A program made the position numbers and the translations under genes. DNA of 64,000 nucleotides, taken from positions 124,001 to 188,000 of the forward strand of contig NZ_PDKC01000001.1 of the NCBI RefSeq assembly GCF_004116495.1. The letters are read 5' to 3'. The notes below the pieces were generated by a model. The model saw only the letters and a list, made by a program, of their open reading frames with translations. It ran no database searches and had not been told where the DNA came from. Source of the DNA: Arcobacter sp. CECT 8985 (lineage in GTDB: Bacteria > Campylobacterota > Campylobacteria > Campylobacterales > Arcobacteraceae). Below, one piece after another: positions 17,209 through 27,034 of this stretch. Each line of letters opens with the position of its first letter. The stretch's first letter is position 1.

Positions 17209-19446
17209 TTATTCAGTTTGAGAGTATATTTGTCCTACTGATATTCCTCCATCATTTACTGGAATTATTCTTGAATAGTATACTTTTTTATTTTTATATT
17301 GTAAATTATTTATTACTTTTTCTAATAATGTTTTATTTTGAAAAACTCCACCTGATAAAATTATATCTAAGTCATCATATTCATCTGAAATATCTATTAT
17401 TATTTTTGCCATTGTATTTAAAAATTTTGAACAAATTGTTTTTTTGTCATATTCATCTTCTACAATTGCTTTTATCATTGGTCTTATATCTATAATATCA
17501 TTATAGATTTCATAATCAAATGTTTGTGTTATTTTTTCATTATAGTATTGTTCAATTAAAAGACCAGTTTCACCTTCATATGTTTGAATATGAAGAATAT
17601 TACATAAAGAGGCAATTGCATCAAAAATTCTTCCAACAGAGCTTGTTTGTGGTGCATTTAAACCTTTTTGCCACATTGTATTTAACATTCTTATTTCTTC
17701 TAAAGAAAAAGCATTTAATACTCCTAGATGCTTTTTTTCTAACTCTTCTAAACTATATGTATCAAAAAGCAGTGATAAAGCTATGCGTTTAGGTTCTTTA
17801 ACTGCTTTTTCTCCTCCTAATAATCTAAAATATTTAAAATGTTTTACTCTTCTATACTCTTTTTTAGAAGCTACAAAAAATTCTCCACCCCAAATATTTC
17901 CATCATCGCCATATCCGGTTCCATCAAATGCTATACCTAATATATTGTTTTCTAATTTATACTCTGCCATAGTACTTAAAATATGAGCATAATGATGTTG
18001 TATCTTTACTACTTTTGTATTTACTAATTTATCAGCCCATTTTGTACTTTCATATAAAGGATGTTTATCACAAACAATTACATCTGGCTCAAAATCATAA
18101 AATCTTTTAAAAGTTTTTACTGTTCTCATAAAATACTCAATTGAATCAATTGAGTTTAAATCTCCAATATGAGGTGAGACTATAATATTATCTTCAAAAG
18201 CTATACTAATAGTTGATTTTTGATTAGCACCTAAAGCTAATATTTTATTAGTTTGTTTATTTTTTAATTTTATTACACTAGGTGCATAACCTCTTGCATT
18301 TCTAAATTTAAAAATATCATCATTTACAACCTGAACAACACTATCATCAATTGCATTTATAATCTCTCTATTAAAATCTAAAACAAAATCAGCAACATTA
18401 CCAAGTTTAAAAATAAGCTCATCTTTATGTCTAATAATTGGTTCATCTTTTAAATTTGCACTAGTTGCTATTATTGGATTATTCAATTTTTTAAAAAGAA
18501 GAATATGCAATGGAGTATAAGGTAAAAAGCAACCTAACCTATGTGTATTTGGTGCTACTAAAGAGCTAAGTTTATTATGTTCATTTTTCTTTACTAATGT
18601 AATTGGCTTCTCTTTTGAAGTGATTATTTCTTCTTCTTTTTTTGTTATTGTTGCAACTTCTTTAACTTGGTTTATATCTTTAAACATAACTGCATATGGC
18701 TTTGTAGGTCTATTTTTTCTTTTTCTTAAAATATTTACAGTATCATCAATTGTTGCATCACAAACTAAATGAAATCCACCAATTCCTTTAATTGCTACAA
18801 TTTCACCATTATTAATTAAAGAAGCGAGTTTATCTATTGCTGCAATTCCTTCACAAAGTTTTTTATTAAAATTATTATATAACTCAATTTTAGGTCCACA
18901 CTTCTCACAACAAACAGGTTGGGCATGGTATCTTCTATTTCTTGGATCAATATACTCTTCATGACAATCATCACAAAGTTCAAATTCTGACATAGAAGTA
19001 TTTATTCTGTCATAAGGAACAGTTTTTATAATTGAATATCTAGGACCACAATTTGTGCAATTAGTTAGAGCATAATTATAACGAAAATTATTTTCATCAT
19101 TTATATCATTAATACAATCATCACAAATTGCTATATCAGGGGAGATTATCGTAGTTTTATTTAAGTGATTCTCACTTTTTATAATCTTAAAATCATTAAA
19201 AGATTCAATTTGTTTATCTAAAATATCAATTGAATCTATTTTTGATAAAACTGGTGGGTTATTTCTTAATTGATGTAAAAATTCACTTATTGTAAACTCT
19301 TCACCTTCTAAGGCAATATTTACACCTTCATCATCATTATTAACCCAACCATTTAAATTATACTTATCACAAAGATTAAAAACAAAAGGTCTAAACCCTA
19401 CTCCTTGGACTATTCCTTTTACTTTTATTAATTTACCAATTACCAT
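17209..19446 (-). CDS. hypF: Carbamoyltransferase HypF
   Basis: HypF makes a carbamoyl-adenylate from carbamoyl phosphate and ATP and passes the carbamoyl group to HypE for CN synthesis. All domains are present in 745 residues: acylphosphatase (GIVQGVGFRPFVFN, Arg19), two zinc fingers (C108-C111/C130-C133 and C158-C161/C180-C183), YrdC-like (about 195-385) and Kae1-like (about 395-745, with HHYAHILSTMAE, AFDGTGYGDDGNIWGGEF and LSGGVFQNK). It is the last gene of the hydA1 operon, nine bases after hydE1, well away from the other hyp genes. Confidence 0.96.
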   Translation of the reverse strand: MVIGKLIKVKGIVQGVGFRPFVFNLCDKYNLNGWVNNDDEGVNIALEGEEFTISEFLHQLRNNPPVLSKIDSIDILDKQIESFNDFKIIKSENHLNKTTIISPDIAICDDCINDINDENNFRYNYALTNCTNCGPRYSIIKTVPYDRINTSMSEFELCDDCHEEYIDPRNRRYHAQPVCCEKCGPKIELYNNFNKKLCEGIAAIDKLASLINNGEIVAIKGIGGFHLVCDATIDDTVNILRKRKNRPTKPYAVMFKDINQVKEVATITKKEEEIITSKEKPITLVKKNEHNKLSSLVAPNTHRLGCFLPYTPLHILLFKKLNNPIIATSANLKDEPIIRHKDELIFKLGNVADFVLDFNREIINAIDDSVVQVVNDDIFKFRNARGYAPSVIKLKNKQTNKILALGANQKSTISIAFEDNIIVSPHIGDLNSIDSIEYFMRTVKTFKRFYDFEPDVIVCDKHPLYESTKWADKLVNTKVVKIQHHYAHILSTMAEYKLENNILGIAFDGTGYGDDGNIWGGEFFVASKKEYRRVKHFKYFRLLGGEKAVKEPKRIALSLLFDTYSLEELEKKHLGVLNAFSLEEIRMLNTMWQKGLNAPQTSSVGRIFDAIASLCNILHIQTYEGETGLLIEQYYNEKITQTFDYEIYNDIIDIRPMIKAIVEDEYDKKTICSKFLNTMAKIIIDISDEYDDLDIILSGGVFQNKTLLEKVINNLQYKNKKVYYSRIIPVNDGGISVGQIYSQTE

Positions 19447-19455
19447 TAAAACTTC

Positions 19456-21108
19456 TTATTTTTGTATTACGAAGTCCTTATTATAGTATATTTTGAAATT
19501 TTTTGTAATACTTTTATGAACTAATTTTAAAATTAAATCATTTGAAAAAATATCTCCAGTTAAACTAACACCATCTAAAGATACTTCTGTATGTACATCA
19601 TCAACTAATTTGGCAATATAGTCTGCAAAACTTTCAATATATCCTAAACATATAGTATTATCATCAAGCCCAGCAAGTTTAAAACTCATTCCTGATTGAA
19701 ATAATTTATGTAATAAAAACTCTTTATTAAAAATTTTTTCTGAATCTTTTAATTTATAATCAATTCGTGGTCCTTTTTCCAAAACAGAATCTATTGCTTT
19801 ATTAAAAACAATATTTTCATCTTCAATTTTAGAACTAAAACCTAATACTACTGCAACAATTTTCCATAAAGAATAAATATTATTATCTTTTAACATAGAA
19901 ATATCACAATTAATTGCATTTTCATAGATTTGTGGAAATTTTTCTTTATAATTATTTAAAAGTCTATTTGATGTTTCATCTTTTTTCAATATTTCAAATA
20001 TTTCATTTATTGATTTTGGCAATTTATAACTAACAATATCTAAAAAGCCTTCTATATCTTTTGAGTATAAACAGATATTATCATCATATTTAGTTGATGA
20101 ATAAAAGTTTAATATACTACTTTTATAAAAATCATATTCTTGTAAAAGTACCATAAAGTGAGCTTTTGCTTTTTCATCAAATTTAGAATAAATAACATCA
20201 AGAGATTTATCATATGATTTTGAAGATAAAATAATCGTTTTATCTTCAACAATTTTAATTTTCATAATATCAATATCTTTTATTTTTCCATCGTATGTTA
20301 ATTCATAATCAAAACTATCATTTTGATTATAAATTAAAAAATCAATATCATATTTTTCTAACTCTTTTGCTAAAAGATATAAAATCAAATCATTTACATA
20401 TCTAACATTTACATACTCTTGATTTAATGTATTTGTAAGTCTAAATACTTCGTTTACTCTTAAATCAATTGAAGGTTTTTCTATACTTGCTAATGCAACT
20501 ATCTCTTTTTTATTAGCTACTACTACTTTTGAAATATTTGCTAAATTTATAGATAATAATTTTACACTATTTTCAGTTTTATCTAATTTTCTAAAAATAA
20601 ATTCACCTGAGGTTGTTTTTATTTTTATACTATTATTTTCATTAATTAACTTTGCTATTGTTTCAAAAAGTTCTTTATTAGAAGTATAATTTTGTTCTTG
20701 ATTATTTTTTAAAAATTTTAATCTTTTTACATCACAAGTTGTACCACAAATAGAGCAAGAGACAAATGGATTATAAAAATCTTTACTATTACTATTTTCT
20801 ATTTGTTTTAAACATGAAGAACAAAAAGCAAAATCTAACTTCTCATTAGTTTTTATAACTTCGTATTCTTGTGGAATTTCTGGGACAACTTCTACTGTAC
20901 TATTTTTAAAAAATATTGACATTGGAAGTGTTTGACCTAATTCATCTGAAAATGAACCTAATTCTTCTTCACTTCCTTTTACATATAAAATGATATCTTT
21001 TTGTTTTGTAATTTTATATTCCAATTGCGATTTTTCTACAATATTTTGTAAAAAAAATAAAAATGTGTTATTATTTGAACTATACTCAAAACTAAATTTT
21101 AGGATCAT
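19456..21108 (-). CDS. hydE: Hydrogenase accessory protein HydE (copy 1), HypF-like
   Basis: HydE is encoded at the end of hydABCDE operons in Helicobacter and Wolinella and is needed for hydrogenase activity in Helicobacter; its mechanism is unclear. Here it has 550 residues. I see a HypF-like order: an N-terminal part resembling an acylphosphatase, a single zinc finger C96-x2-C99 and C118-x2-CG121 matching the first HypF finger, a YrdC-like stretch (VALASIEKPSIDLRV), and a C-terminal Kae1-like end (GVSLTGDIFSNDLILKLVHKSI against GGVFQNKTLLEKVINNL in HypF). The HypF histidine motif HHYAH is not obvious, so it is probably a degenerate paralogue. It overlaps hydD1 by 17 bases. Confidence 0.85.
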   Translation of the reverse strand: MILKFSFEYSSNNNTFLFFLQNIVEKSQLEYKITKQKDIILYVKGSEEELGSFSDELGQTLPMSIFFKNSTVEVVPEIPQEYEVIKTNEKLDFAFCSSCLKQIENSNSKDFYNPFVSCSICGTTCDVKRLKFLKNNQEQNYTSNKELFETIAKLINENNSIKIKTTSGEFIFRKLDKTENSVKLLSINLANISKVVVANKKEIVALASIEKPSIDLRVNEVFRLTNTLNQEYVNVRYVNDLILYLLAKELEKYDIDFLIYNQNDSFDYELTYDGKIKDIDIMKIKIVEDKTIILSSKSYDKSLDVIYSKFDEKAKAHFMVLLQEYDFYKSSILNFYSSTKYDDNICLYSKDIEGFLDIVSYKLPKSINEIFEILKKDETSNRLLNNYKEKFPQIYENAINCDISMLKDNNIYSLWKIVAVVLGFSSKIEDENIVFNKAIDSVLEKGPRIDYKLKDSEKIFNKEFLLHKLFQSGMSFKLAGLDDNTICLGYIESFADYIAKLVDDVHTEVSLDGVSLTGDIFSNDLILKLVHKSITKNFKIYYNKDFVIQK

Positions 21109-21655
21109 TTTTTATCTCTCTTTTATATGAAACCTGTGCTATTTGTGTAATTGTAATATCTTTATTTACTATTTCAACTTCAACACCTAATTCTTTTAGA
21201 TAATTCACTATTGTATGTTCCATTGTAGGAATTGCATTTATTATCTCTTCACTTAATTCAAAAGTAGTATCATCATCTATTCTTTTTGGAATAATTCCTA
21301 ATACTTGAGTTTGAGGTAAGTCTCCATTTAATTGAATCATATTTAAAGTTTGCAACATTTCAATTTCATGTGCACTTCCTTGCCAATCTATACTATTTGG
21401 CATATTTTCAAAATCAAAGAAATAAACATCACCTGGCTTTGAATTATTTGCATCAATGCAATCAACAACAATAACTTTATCAAACTTAACGATAAGTGGA
21501 ATTAGCCGTTGGGCTAATGTTCCACCATCTACTATGCTCACACTATTTTTATCACTTTTAAATTCATATTTTTCATCTAAATAATGTATAAAATGTGCGC
21601 CCATACCCTCATCTTGAAAAAGGATATTTCCTATGCCTAGTATTAATATATTCAT
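21092..21655 (-). CDS. hydD: Hydrogenase maturation endopeptidase HydD (copy 1)
   Basis: A nickel-dependent M52 protease of 187 residues that removes the C-terminal peptide of the large-subunit precursor after nickel insertion. The family core is visible: ILILGIGNILFQDEGMGAHF (the Glu15 metal-ligand region), VDGGTLAQRLIPLI, and VIVVDCIDA with the Asp ligand, then the His in GSAHEIEML. Its natural substrate is HydB1 from the same operon. It starts one base after hydC1 and overlaps hydE1. Confidence 0.93.
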   Translation of the reverse strand: MNILILGIGNILFQDEGMGAHFIHYLDEKYEFKSDKNSVSIVDGGTLAQRLIPLIVKFDKVIVVDCIDANNSKPGDVYFFDFENMPNSIDWQGSAHEIEMLQTLNMIQLNGDLPQTQVLGIIPKRIDDDTTFELSEEIINAIPTMEHTIVNYLKELGVEVEIVNKDITITQIAQVSYKREIKNDPKI

Positions 21656-22330
21656 CTATTTTTTATCTTTCTCTTTTATCCATCTATAACCACTAAATAT
21701 AGAATCCATTGCACCAGCTTTTCCATAAACTGAATTGAAGATTGCTAAGTAAATATGAATTGGTAAGAAAATAATAAATATCCACATTGCAATGTGATGT
21801 AATTCTCTAACCCAAGCTAATCCACCAAGCATAGCCTCAACTGGACTTAAAATTCCATATAAAGCTCCACCTAATCCATTATGATATACATGTATATAAA
21901 GGATTAATCCTGTTAATGAAATCAATAAAATTGATGCATAAACTCCAATATACGCCATGAATTGTAAAGGGTTATAAACCCCTTTACCATGTGGGTGTTT
22001 ACCTACTAGTAAATAATATTTAATTTGTTTAATCCATACTGTTGGACTAATAAAATCCCAAAATGATTTTCTTTCTACACCACTTTGTCTATCAAAAAAG
22101 AATAAGTAAAATTTACCAATTGTAATTGAAATTAATAAAAAACCAAATATAACATGCCATGATCTCATAAGTGCATTTAAAAAATTTACAGGCTCTCCAC
22201 CATTTTGTGAAGGCGCTATAAAAGGATATGCAATATAAAAACCACTAGCTGTTAAAATAATAATTGCAATTACTCTAATCCAGTGCGTAACTCTAAGCCA
22301 AAATGAAAATTCATAATGTTTTTTAATCAT
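21656..22330 (-). CDS. hydC: Hydrogenase cytochrome b subunit HydC (copy 1)
   Basis: A 224-residue diheme cytochrome b that anchors the hydrogenase in the membrane and passes electrons to menaquinone. Four hydrophobic helices are visible. Likely heme ligands are His in VTHWIRVI, RSWHVIFGF and HHIAMWIFIIFLPIHIYLAIF. The N-terminus (FWLRVTHWIRV) is typical of the Ni/Fe-hydrogenase cytochrome b family. It lies between hydB1 (nine bases) and hydD1 (adjacent). Confidence 0.93.
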   Translation of the reverse strand: MIKKHYEFSFWLRVTHWIRVIAIIILTASGFYIAYPFIAPSQNGGEPVNFLNALMRSWHVIFGFLLISITIGKFYLFFFDRQSGVERKSFWDFISPTVWIKQIKYYLLVGKHPHGKGVYNPLQFMAYIGVYASILLISLTGLILYIHVYHNGLGGALYGILSPVEAMLGGLAWVRELHHIAMWIFIIFLPIHIYLAIFNSVYGKAGAMDSIFSGYRWIKEKDKK

Positions 22331-22339
22331 AATGCGCTC

Positions 22340-24070
22340 CTAGCAACTTGCCCCATAAATTGGGTCTACTTTATGAACACCTAAATCATTACCTTTAGTG
22401 TCCATTACATGTACTGCACAAGCAATACAAGGGTCGAAACTGTGAATAACTCTAATGATTTCTAATGGTTGAGTAATATCTTCAACTTTCATTCCTATTA
22501 GATTTGATTCATAAGGGCCAATAAGACCATTTGCATCTTTTGGACCTGCATTCCATGTTGAAGGAACAACAGCTTGATAATTTTCAATAACACCATTTTT
22601 AATTCTAACCCAGTGAGATAACATACCTCTTGGTACATCACCAATAAATCTACCTTTATACTCTTTATCTTTATCAATTTTATAAGAAGTATAAGTTTCT
22701 TTATCCACTTTTAGATTTTCAATTAAAGTATTAAATGTTTCTAATCCATTGTCAACAATTAATTTAGTTTGTAACATTCTAGCTGCTGTTCTACCTAAAG
22801 TTGTAAATAGTGCACCAACAGGTAATCCAGCTTCTTTTAAGAATTGATTAACAACTTTTTGAACTTTTTCATTTCCATTTGCATATGAAACTAACATACA
22901 AGCTAATGGTCCAACTTCCATTGGTTTACCATCATATCTTGGTGATTTAATCCATGAATATTTTTTGTTTTCATCAATTGATTTAGAGTGAATCATTTTC
23001 CCATCTGGTCCAACAGTTTCTCTATCTACAAAACCAGTATAATTTGGATTTGTTTTTCCATCATATGGATGTAATGGTTGATTATCTTTATACCAAGAGT
23101 GAGTTGCTTCTTCAGTAATTAAATCTTCATTAATTGGATATACTTTAGAAATATCACCATTCATAATAATACCACTATCAAATAAAAATTCTGTTCTATT
23201 TAATCTAATTGTATTATGAGCAATAAAGTTCATAACACCTCTTTGATCAGTAACTGAAGGATCATTTTTATAAGCTTGTGCAGCCATTAAAATATCTGCA
23301 TAATATGCATTATTTACAAAATCTTGACCTTTTTTAAATAATGTTAAAAATTCACCCATTCTTGATGGATCTAATAAATCCATGATACAAGTAACACCAC
23401 CAACAGTTAAACTTTGTGGATGTGGTTGTTTACCACCAAAAATAGCTGTCATTTTAGCCATATCTCTTTGAATTTCAAGTGCTTTTAAATAGTGAGATAA
23501 TGCAATTAAATTTTGTTCTGGAGTTAATTTAAATGATTTATTTCCCCAATAAGCATTTGCAAAAGGGCCAAGTTGTCCTTTTTCAACAAAAATTTTTACT
23601 TTATCTTGAACTTTTTTAAGTTCTCCTTCACCTGCTGCAACTGGATATTTAGTATATTTAAATGCCTCTTTTGCAGCTAATGCTGGATTTGCTTTTAAAG
23701 CAGAAACAACATCTACCCAATCTAATCCATGTAAATGATAGAAGTGAACTGGGTGATCATGCATAAATAATGCTTGATTCATAAGTGATCTTGTTAATTT
23801 TGCATTTAAAGGTGGTTCAATTTTTAAAGCATCTTCAACAGCTTCAATACCAGCTCTATAGTGAGAATAAGTACAAACACCACAAATTCTTTGCATTAAA
23901 AACCCTGCATCTCTTGGATCTCTATTTTTAACAATAGTTTCTAATCCTCTCCATAAAGTAGAAGTAGAAAATGCATTTTGAATTACATTATTTTCATCAA
24001 CTTCAACCTCAATTCTAAGATGTCCTTCAATTCTTGTAATTGGGTCTACAATAACTCTTTTTGTTGCCAT
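22340..24070 (-). CDS. hydB: [NiFe]-hydrogenase large subunit HydB (copy 1)
   Basis: The catalytic subunit of a periplasm-facing uptake hydrogenase, 576 residues. The four nickel-site cysteines are in RICGVC (C63, C66) and DPCIAC (C548, C551); RIEGH is near residue 13. After His554 comes a 22-residue C-terminal extension that HydD would remove. It has no signal peptide, as it is exported together with HydA. It begins three bases after hydA1. The strong match to HydB2 (for example VVPSTWNAGPKD against VVPSTWNAAPRD) shows that the two operons arose by duplication or related transfer. Confidence 0.96.
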   Translation of the reverse strand: MATKRVIVDPITRIEGHLRIEVEVDENNVIQNAFSTSTLWRGLETIVKNRDPRDAGFLMQRICGVCTYSHYRAGIEAVEDALKIEPPLNAKLTRSLMNQALFMHDHPVHFYHLHGLDWVDVVSALKANPALAAKEAFKYTKYPVAAGEGELKKVQDKVKIFVEKGQLGPFANAYWGNKSFKLTPEQNLIALSHYLKALEIQRDMAKMTAIFGGKQPHPQSLTVGGVTCIMDLLDPSRMGEFLTLFKKGQDFVNNAYYADILMAAQAYKNDPSVTDQRGVMNFIAHNTIRLNRTEFLFDSGIIMNGDISKVYPINEDLITEEATHSWYKDNQPLHPYDGKTNPNYTGFVDRETVGPDGKMIHSKSIDENKKYSWIKSPRYDGKPMEVGPLACMLVSYANGNEKVQKVVNQFLKEAGLPVGALFTTLGRTAARMLQTKLIVDNGLETFNTLIENLKVDKETYTSYKIDKDKEYKGRFIGDVPRGMLSHWVRIKNGVIENYQAVVPSTWNAGPKDANGLIGPYESNLIGMKVEDITQPLEIIRVIHSFDPCIACAVHVMDTKGNDLGVHKVDPIYGASC

Positions 24071-24073
24071 TTT

Positions 24074-25234
24074 CTACTCCTCTTCACCATCTTTTGGGTT
24101 TTTAAATTTTGAAATTGCTGCATGTGCTGCAATCCCTACACCTGTTGCTGCTAATAGTCCAATACCTATTTTATCAGCAGTTGCATCAGCACCTAATCCA
24201 CCAAATACAGTGTTATATAGTCTATCTGCTACAGGTTCTTCAAATGGTCCCATTGTATCCCAAAAATCAGGTTCACTACATCCAATACATCCATGTCCTG
24301 CTTGAATAGGCCAAGAAGTATGAGAATTAAATCTATTTTTACCACAGTTATTAAAAGTATAAGGTCCTTTACAACCTACTTTATATAAACAGAAACCTTG
24401 TTTTGCACCATCATCACCAAATTCTTCTACAAATTCACCTGCATCAAAGTGCCCTCTTCTTTCACATAAATCATGAATTCTTAATCCATATGCCCATTTT
24501 GGTCTATTATATGCATCTAAAGAAGGTAATGTTCCATAAAGTAAATAGTGTAGTAAAGTTCCCACAATATTTTTTTCACTTGGAGGACAACCAGGTACAT
24601 TAATAACAGTTTTATTTGTTACTTTTGATAGTGCAACTGCACCAGTTGGGTTTGGCATTGCAGCTTGTACACCACCAAATGCAGAACATGTACCAATTGC
24701 AAAAATAGCAGCTGCATGTTCACTTGCAAGTTTTGCATTTTCTTCACCAGTTTTACCATGTCCACCGATTGTTAAGTAGAATGAATTTTCACCTGCAGGT
24801 ATACCGCCTTCTACCATTAAAATATATTTACCTTTGTATTTTTCAATAGCATGTTCTAAATTATGTTCTGCTTGCCAACCAGCTGCAGCCATTAATGTTT
24901 CATGATATTCCAATGAAATATAATCAAAAATCAAAGAATCAATTGTTGGAGCATCTGTTCTTAATAAAGATTCAGAACATCCTGTACACTCTGCCATATG
25001 TAACCAAACAATTGGTAATCTATCACTAAGTTCTGCAGCTTTTGCCACTAGTGGAGTGAAATTTGCAGGTAAAGCTAACATTGCAGTCATAGCACCAGCC
25101 CATTTCATAAAATCTCTTCTAGAAAAACCTTTTTCTTCTAAAATTGATGGGATTGTTTTTTTATCATCAAGTTTTGGAAGTTTTTCTAAACTTGATAGTC
25201 TTTTTGATAACTTATTAAATAAATCAGTTTTCAA
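24074..25234 (-). CDS. hydA: [NiFe]-hydrogenase small subunit HydA (copy 1)
   Basis: The iron-sulfur subunit. A twin-arginine signal SRRDFMKW lies at about 38-45, followed by a hydrophobic stretch. The proximal-cluster motif is ECTGCSES (C83, C86), and further cysteines occur in PGCPPSE, VGCKGP and GCIGCSEPDF. A C-terminal hydrophobic helix (GIGLLAATGVGIAAHAAI) anchors it. I choose TTG 25234 as the start, with AAGGAAG six bases upstream. An ATG at 25273 would add MIHLFFLLLKG, an unlikely extra hydrophobic segment before a Tat signal, but it has a possible ribosome site and cannot be excluded. Confidence 0.92.
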   Translation of the reverse strand: MKTDLFNKLSKRLSSLEKLPKLDDKKTIPSILEEKGFSRRDFMKWAGAMTAMLALPANFTPLVAKAAELSDRLPIVWLHMAECTGCSESLLRTDAPTIDSLIFDYISLEYHETLMAAAGWQAEHNLEHAIEKYKGKYILMVEGGIPAGENSFYLTIGGHGKTGEENAKLASEHAAAIFAIGTCSAFGGVQAAMPNPTGAVALSKVTNKTVINVPGCPPSEKNIVGTLLHYLLYGTLPSLDAYNRPKWAYGLRIHDLCERRGHFDAGEFVEEFGDDGAKQGFCLYKVGCKGPYTFNNCGKNRFNSHTSWPIQAGHGCIGCSEPDFWDTMGPFEEPVADRLYNTVFGGLGADATADKIGIGLLAATGVGIAAHAAISKFKNPKDGEEE

Positions 25235-25326
25235 AATTCTTCCTTTTAATAAAAGAAAAAATAAATGAATCATCACTTTCTTCTAAAGCACTTCTTCCCT
25301 CATGCTCAAAAACCATAAAAGTTAAA

Positions 25327-25340
25327 TGAATAATCATTCA
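25327..25340 (-). promoter_or_regulatory. TGAAT-N4-ATTCA palindrome upstream of hydA1
   Basis: The sequence TGAATAATCATTCA has exact five-base arms and a four-base centre, matching the site before hypB. It lies between the terminator of the hydA2 operon and the hydA1 start, the only place where a hydA1 promoter can be. The precise -10/-35 pair is not clear; TTGAAA at the terminator edge and TATGGT downstream are candidates. Confidence 0.55.
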
Positions 25341-25352
25341 CTTATTATTTTC

Positions 25353-25377
25353 AAAAAAAGCCAAAGCTAAGTTTGGC
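25353..25377 (-). terminator. Intrinsic terminator of the hydA2-E2 operon
   Basis: On the minus strand the stem GCCAAA / TTTGGC with a six-base loop is followed by seven consecutive T (25353-25359). It lies about 130 bases after the hydE2 stop and separates the two hyd operons, so hydA1 needs its own promoter. Confidence 0.8.
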
Positions 25378-25507
25378 ACCACGTATTCACTAACCCTAAT
25401 AATTCATAGAGTTATCATACATCAGCAAAACTTAATGGTAATTTAAACTTTACTATTTAAGCTAAAACTAAGTATAATTCTAATTTTTATACACTTGCTT
25501 ACTATTT

Positions 25508-27034
25508 CTAGTAATCTAGTGTATATTTTTTAGACAATAAAGGTTTGAAGTTTACTGAAAGCTCTTTATAGGCTTTCTCAAGGAGTATTGAGTTAGAAAA
25601 CATATTCCCACAAAAAATTATATTTTTCACTTTTAAGTCACTATTAATCTCTTCTGCAGCAACTTTTATGAACTCACTAAGACTTTCATAGAAAGAATAT
25701 GCTAATAAAGAATTTTCAACATTTGCTATTTTGTAACTAAAAATTGAGTGTGCAATCTTTCTATAATCTAAATAATTCTTTCCATTAAGCTTTTGAATCT
25801 TCATATCTACTTGTATTCCACTTTTTATATTTGTAGATAATGCATAAGATTCAAACTCTTTATAATCTTTCATTCCAAGCATTACTGCAATAAAATTTAG
25901 AATTGAAACAAAACCATTTGTATTTAAAGGAAGTTCTGTTTTAAAGTTTTCAGGAAATTTTTTTCTATAATTCTCAACTAATCTTGCAGTATTTTCATCC
26001 ATTGAAGCAATCTCTTTCATACAAGAACTAATATTATTTTCAATATTTGGAATAAAAATAATATCTTTTATTCCTTTTGTCGGTACATTTAAACTTATTT
26101 TACTTTCATTGCTATTATATGAAAAATAAATCCCTAAACAATTTTCTGTTCTTTTATTTAATTTTTTAACATGTGTTTTAAATACTCCACCATTTTCATC
26201 AAATAACTCTTTTGATGAGTTATATATTTTTTTATCCTGAATATCATATGTAGGGAATATTGCCTTATCCCCACTTATTACATAATTTTCATCTTTAAAA
26301 TAACTAACTTCAATGTCTTTTTGTTTTACATCAATATCACTATAAATTAAAAAATCAATCTGTTTATTTTTTAAAGCTAGTGCAAACTTATATGTTTTAT
26401 CATCATCAGGTAATTTACAATTTACAAAAGAAATAGCTGAATATTGTTGTTCTTTATTTTGTAAAAAATTAAATTTTAATTTAACTAATGGTCTTTCAAT
26501 ACTACAAAGATTTTGCATATCTTTTGTTGATACTTCAAATAAAGAAGTTAATTTATTTGTATTTGAAACAAAAACATTAACTTTTGTTCTTTGTTCCAAT
26601 TTTTCTCTATTAATTTTATTTGGTAATGAAAATTTTTTTAAACCATTTGATGTATTTAATTCAATAATTTCACCACTTTCTAATCTATTTATTAAATTAG
26701 CATACTCATTTAAATCTGTATTTAGCAAATCTAATATTTTATTATTTGATAAAGAAACATTTTGTTTTATACCATCAAAATCAATAGGTTCATAATCTTC
26801 TTTAATATTTTCTATAAACTCTGCACCTTTTAAAAATATTGATAAAGGTAAATTTTTTTCTAAGTTTTGGAAAAATTGAGTAATTTTTTCTTCTTCATCA
26901 TTTATATTTAATATAAAAAATTTATTATATTTTTTTATTTCAATATTTATATTATCTTGTTCTATTTGCTCTTTTATAATATTTATATAATATTCATTTG
27001 TTGAAGCAAAATTAATTTTATAATACATTTGCAT
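25508..27034 (-). CDS. hydE: Hydrogenase accessory protein HydE (copy 2), without zinc finger
   Basis: A 508-residue paralogue of HydE1. The parts align by eye: KINFASTNEYYINIIKEQI at the start, LPLSIFLKGAEFIENI (HydE1: LPMSIFFKNSTVEVV), CSIERPLVKLKF (HydE1: ASIEKPSIDLRV) and IIFCGNMFSNSILLEKAYKEL near the end. The region that in HydE1 holds the zinc-finger cysteines has none here (residues about 85-130). I take ATG 27034, with GAGG nine bases upstream; the upstream ATG 27052 lies within hydD2. It ends the second hyd operon. Confidence 0.83.
   Translation of the reverse strand: MQMYYKINFASTNEYYINIIKEQIEQDNINIEIKKYNKFFILNINDEEEKITQFFQNLEKNLPLSIFLKGAEFIENIKEDYEPIDFDGIKQNVSLSNNKILDLLNTDLNEYANLINRLESGEIIELNTSNGLKKFSLPNKINREKLEQRTKVNVFVSNTNKLTSLFEVSTKDMQNLCSIERPLVKLKFNFLQNKEQQYSAISFVNCKLPDDDKTYKFALALKNKQIDFLIYSDIDVKQKDIEVSYFKDENYVISGDKAIFPTYDIQDKKIYNSSKELFDENGGVFKTHVKKLNKRTENCLGIYFSYNSNESKISLNVPTKGIKDIIFIPNIENNISSCMKEIASMDENTARLVENYRKKFPENFKTELPLNTNGFVSILNFIAVMLGMKDYKEFESYALSTNIKSGIQVDMKIQKLNGKNYLDYRKIAHSIFSYKIANVENSLLAYSFYESLSEFIKVAAEEINSDLKVKNIIFCGNMFSNSILLEKAYKELSVNFKPLLSKKYTLDY

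Noticed and set aside
17202-17216. A TGAAT-N4-ATTGT sequence resembling the hydrogenase operator
   Set aside because: It overlaps the last codons and stop of hypF, the right arm has mismatches, and no promoter for a downstream gene fits, so chance is more likely.
25280-25310. Possible six-codon leader peptide (ATG...TAG) upstream of hydA1
   Set aside because: It has no good ribosome site, no regulatory codon run and no alternative stem pair around it.
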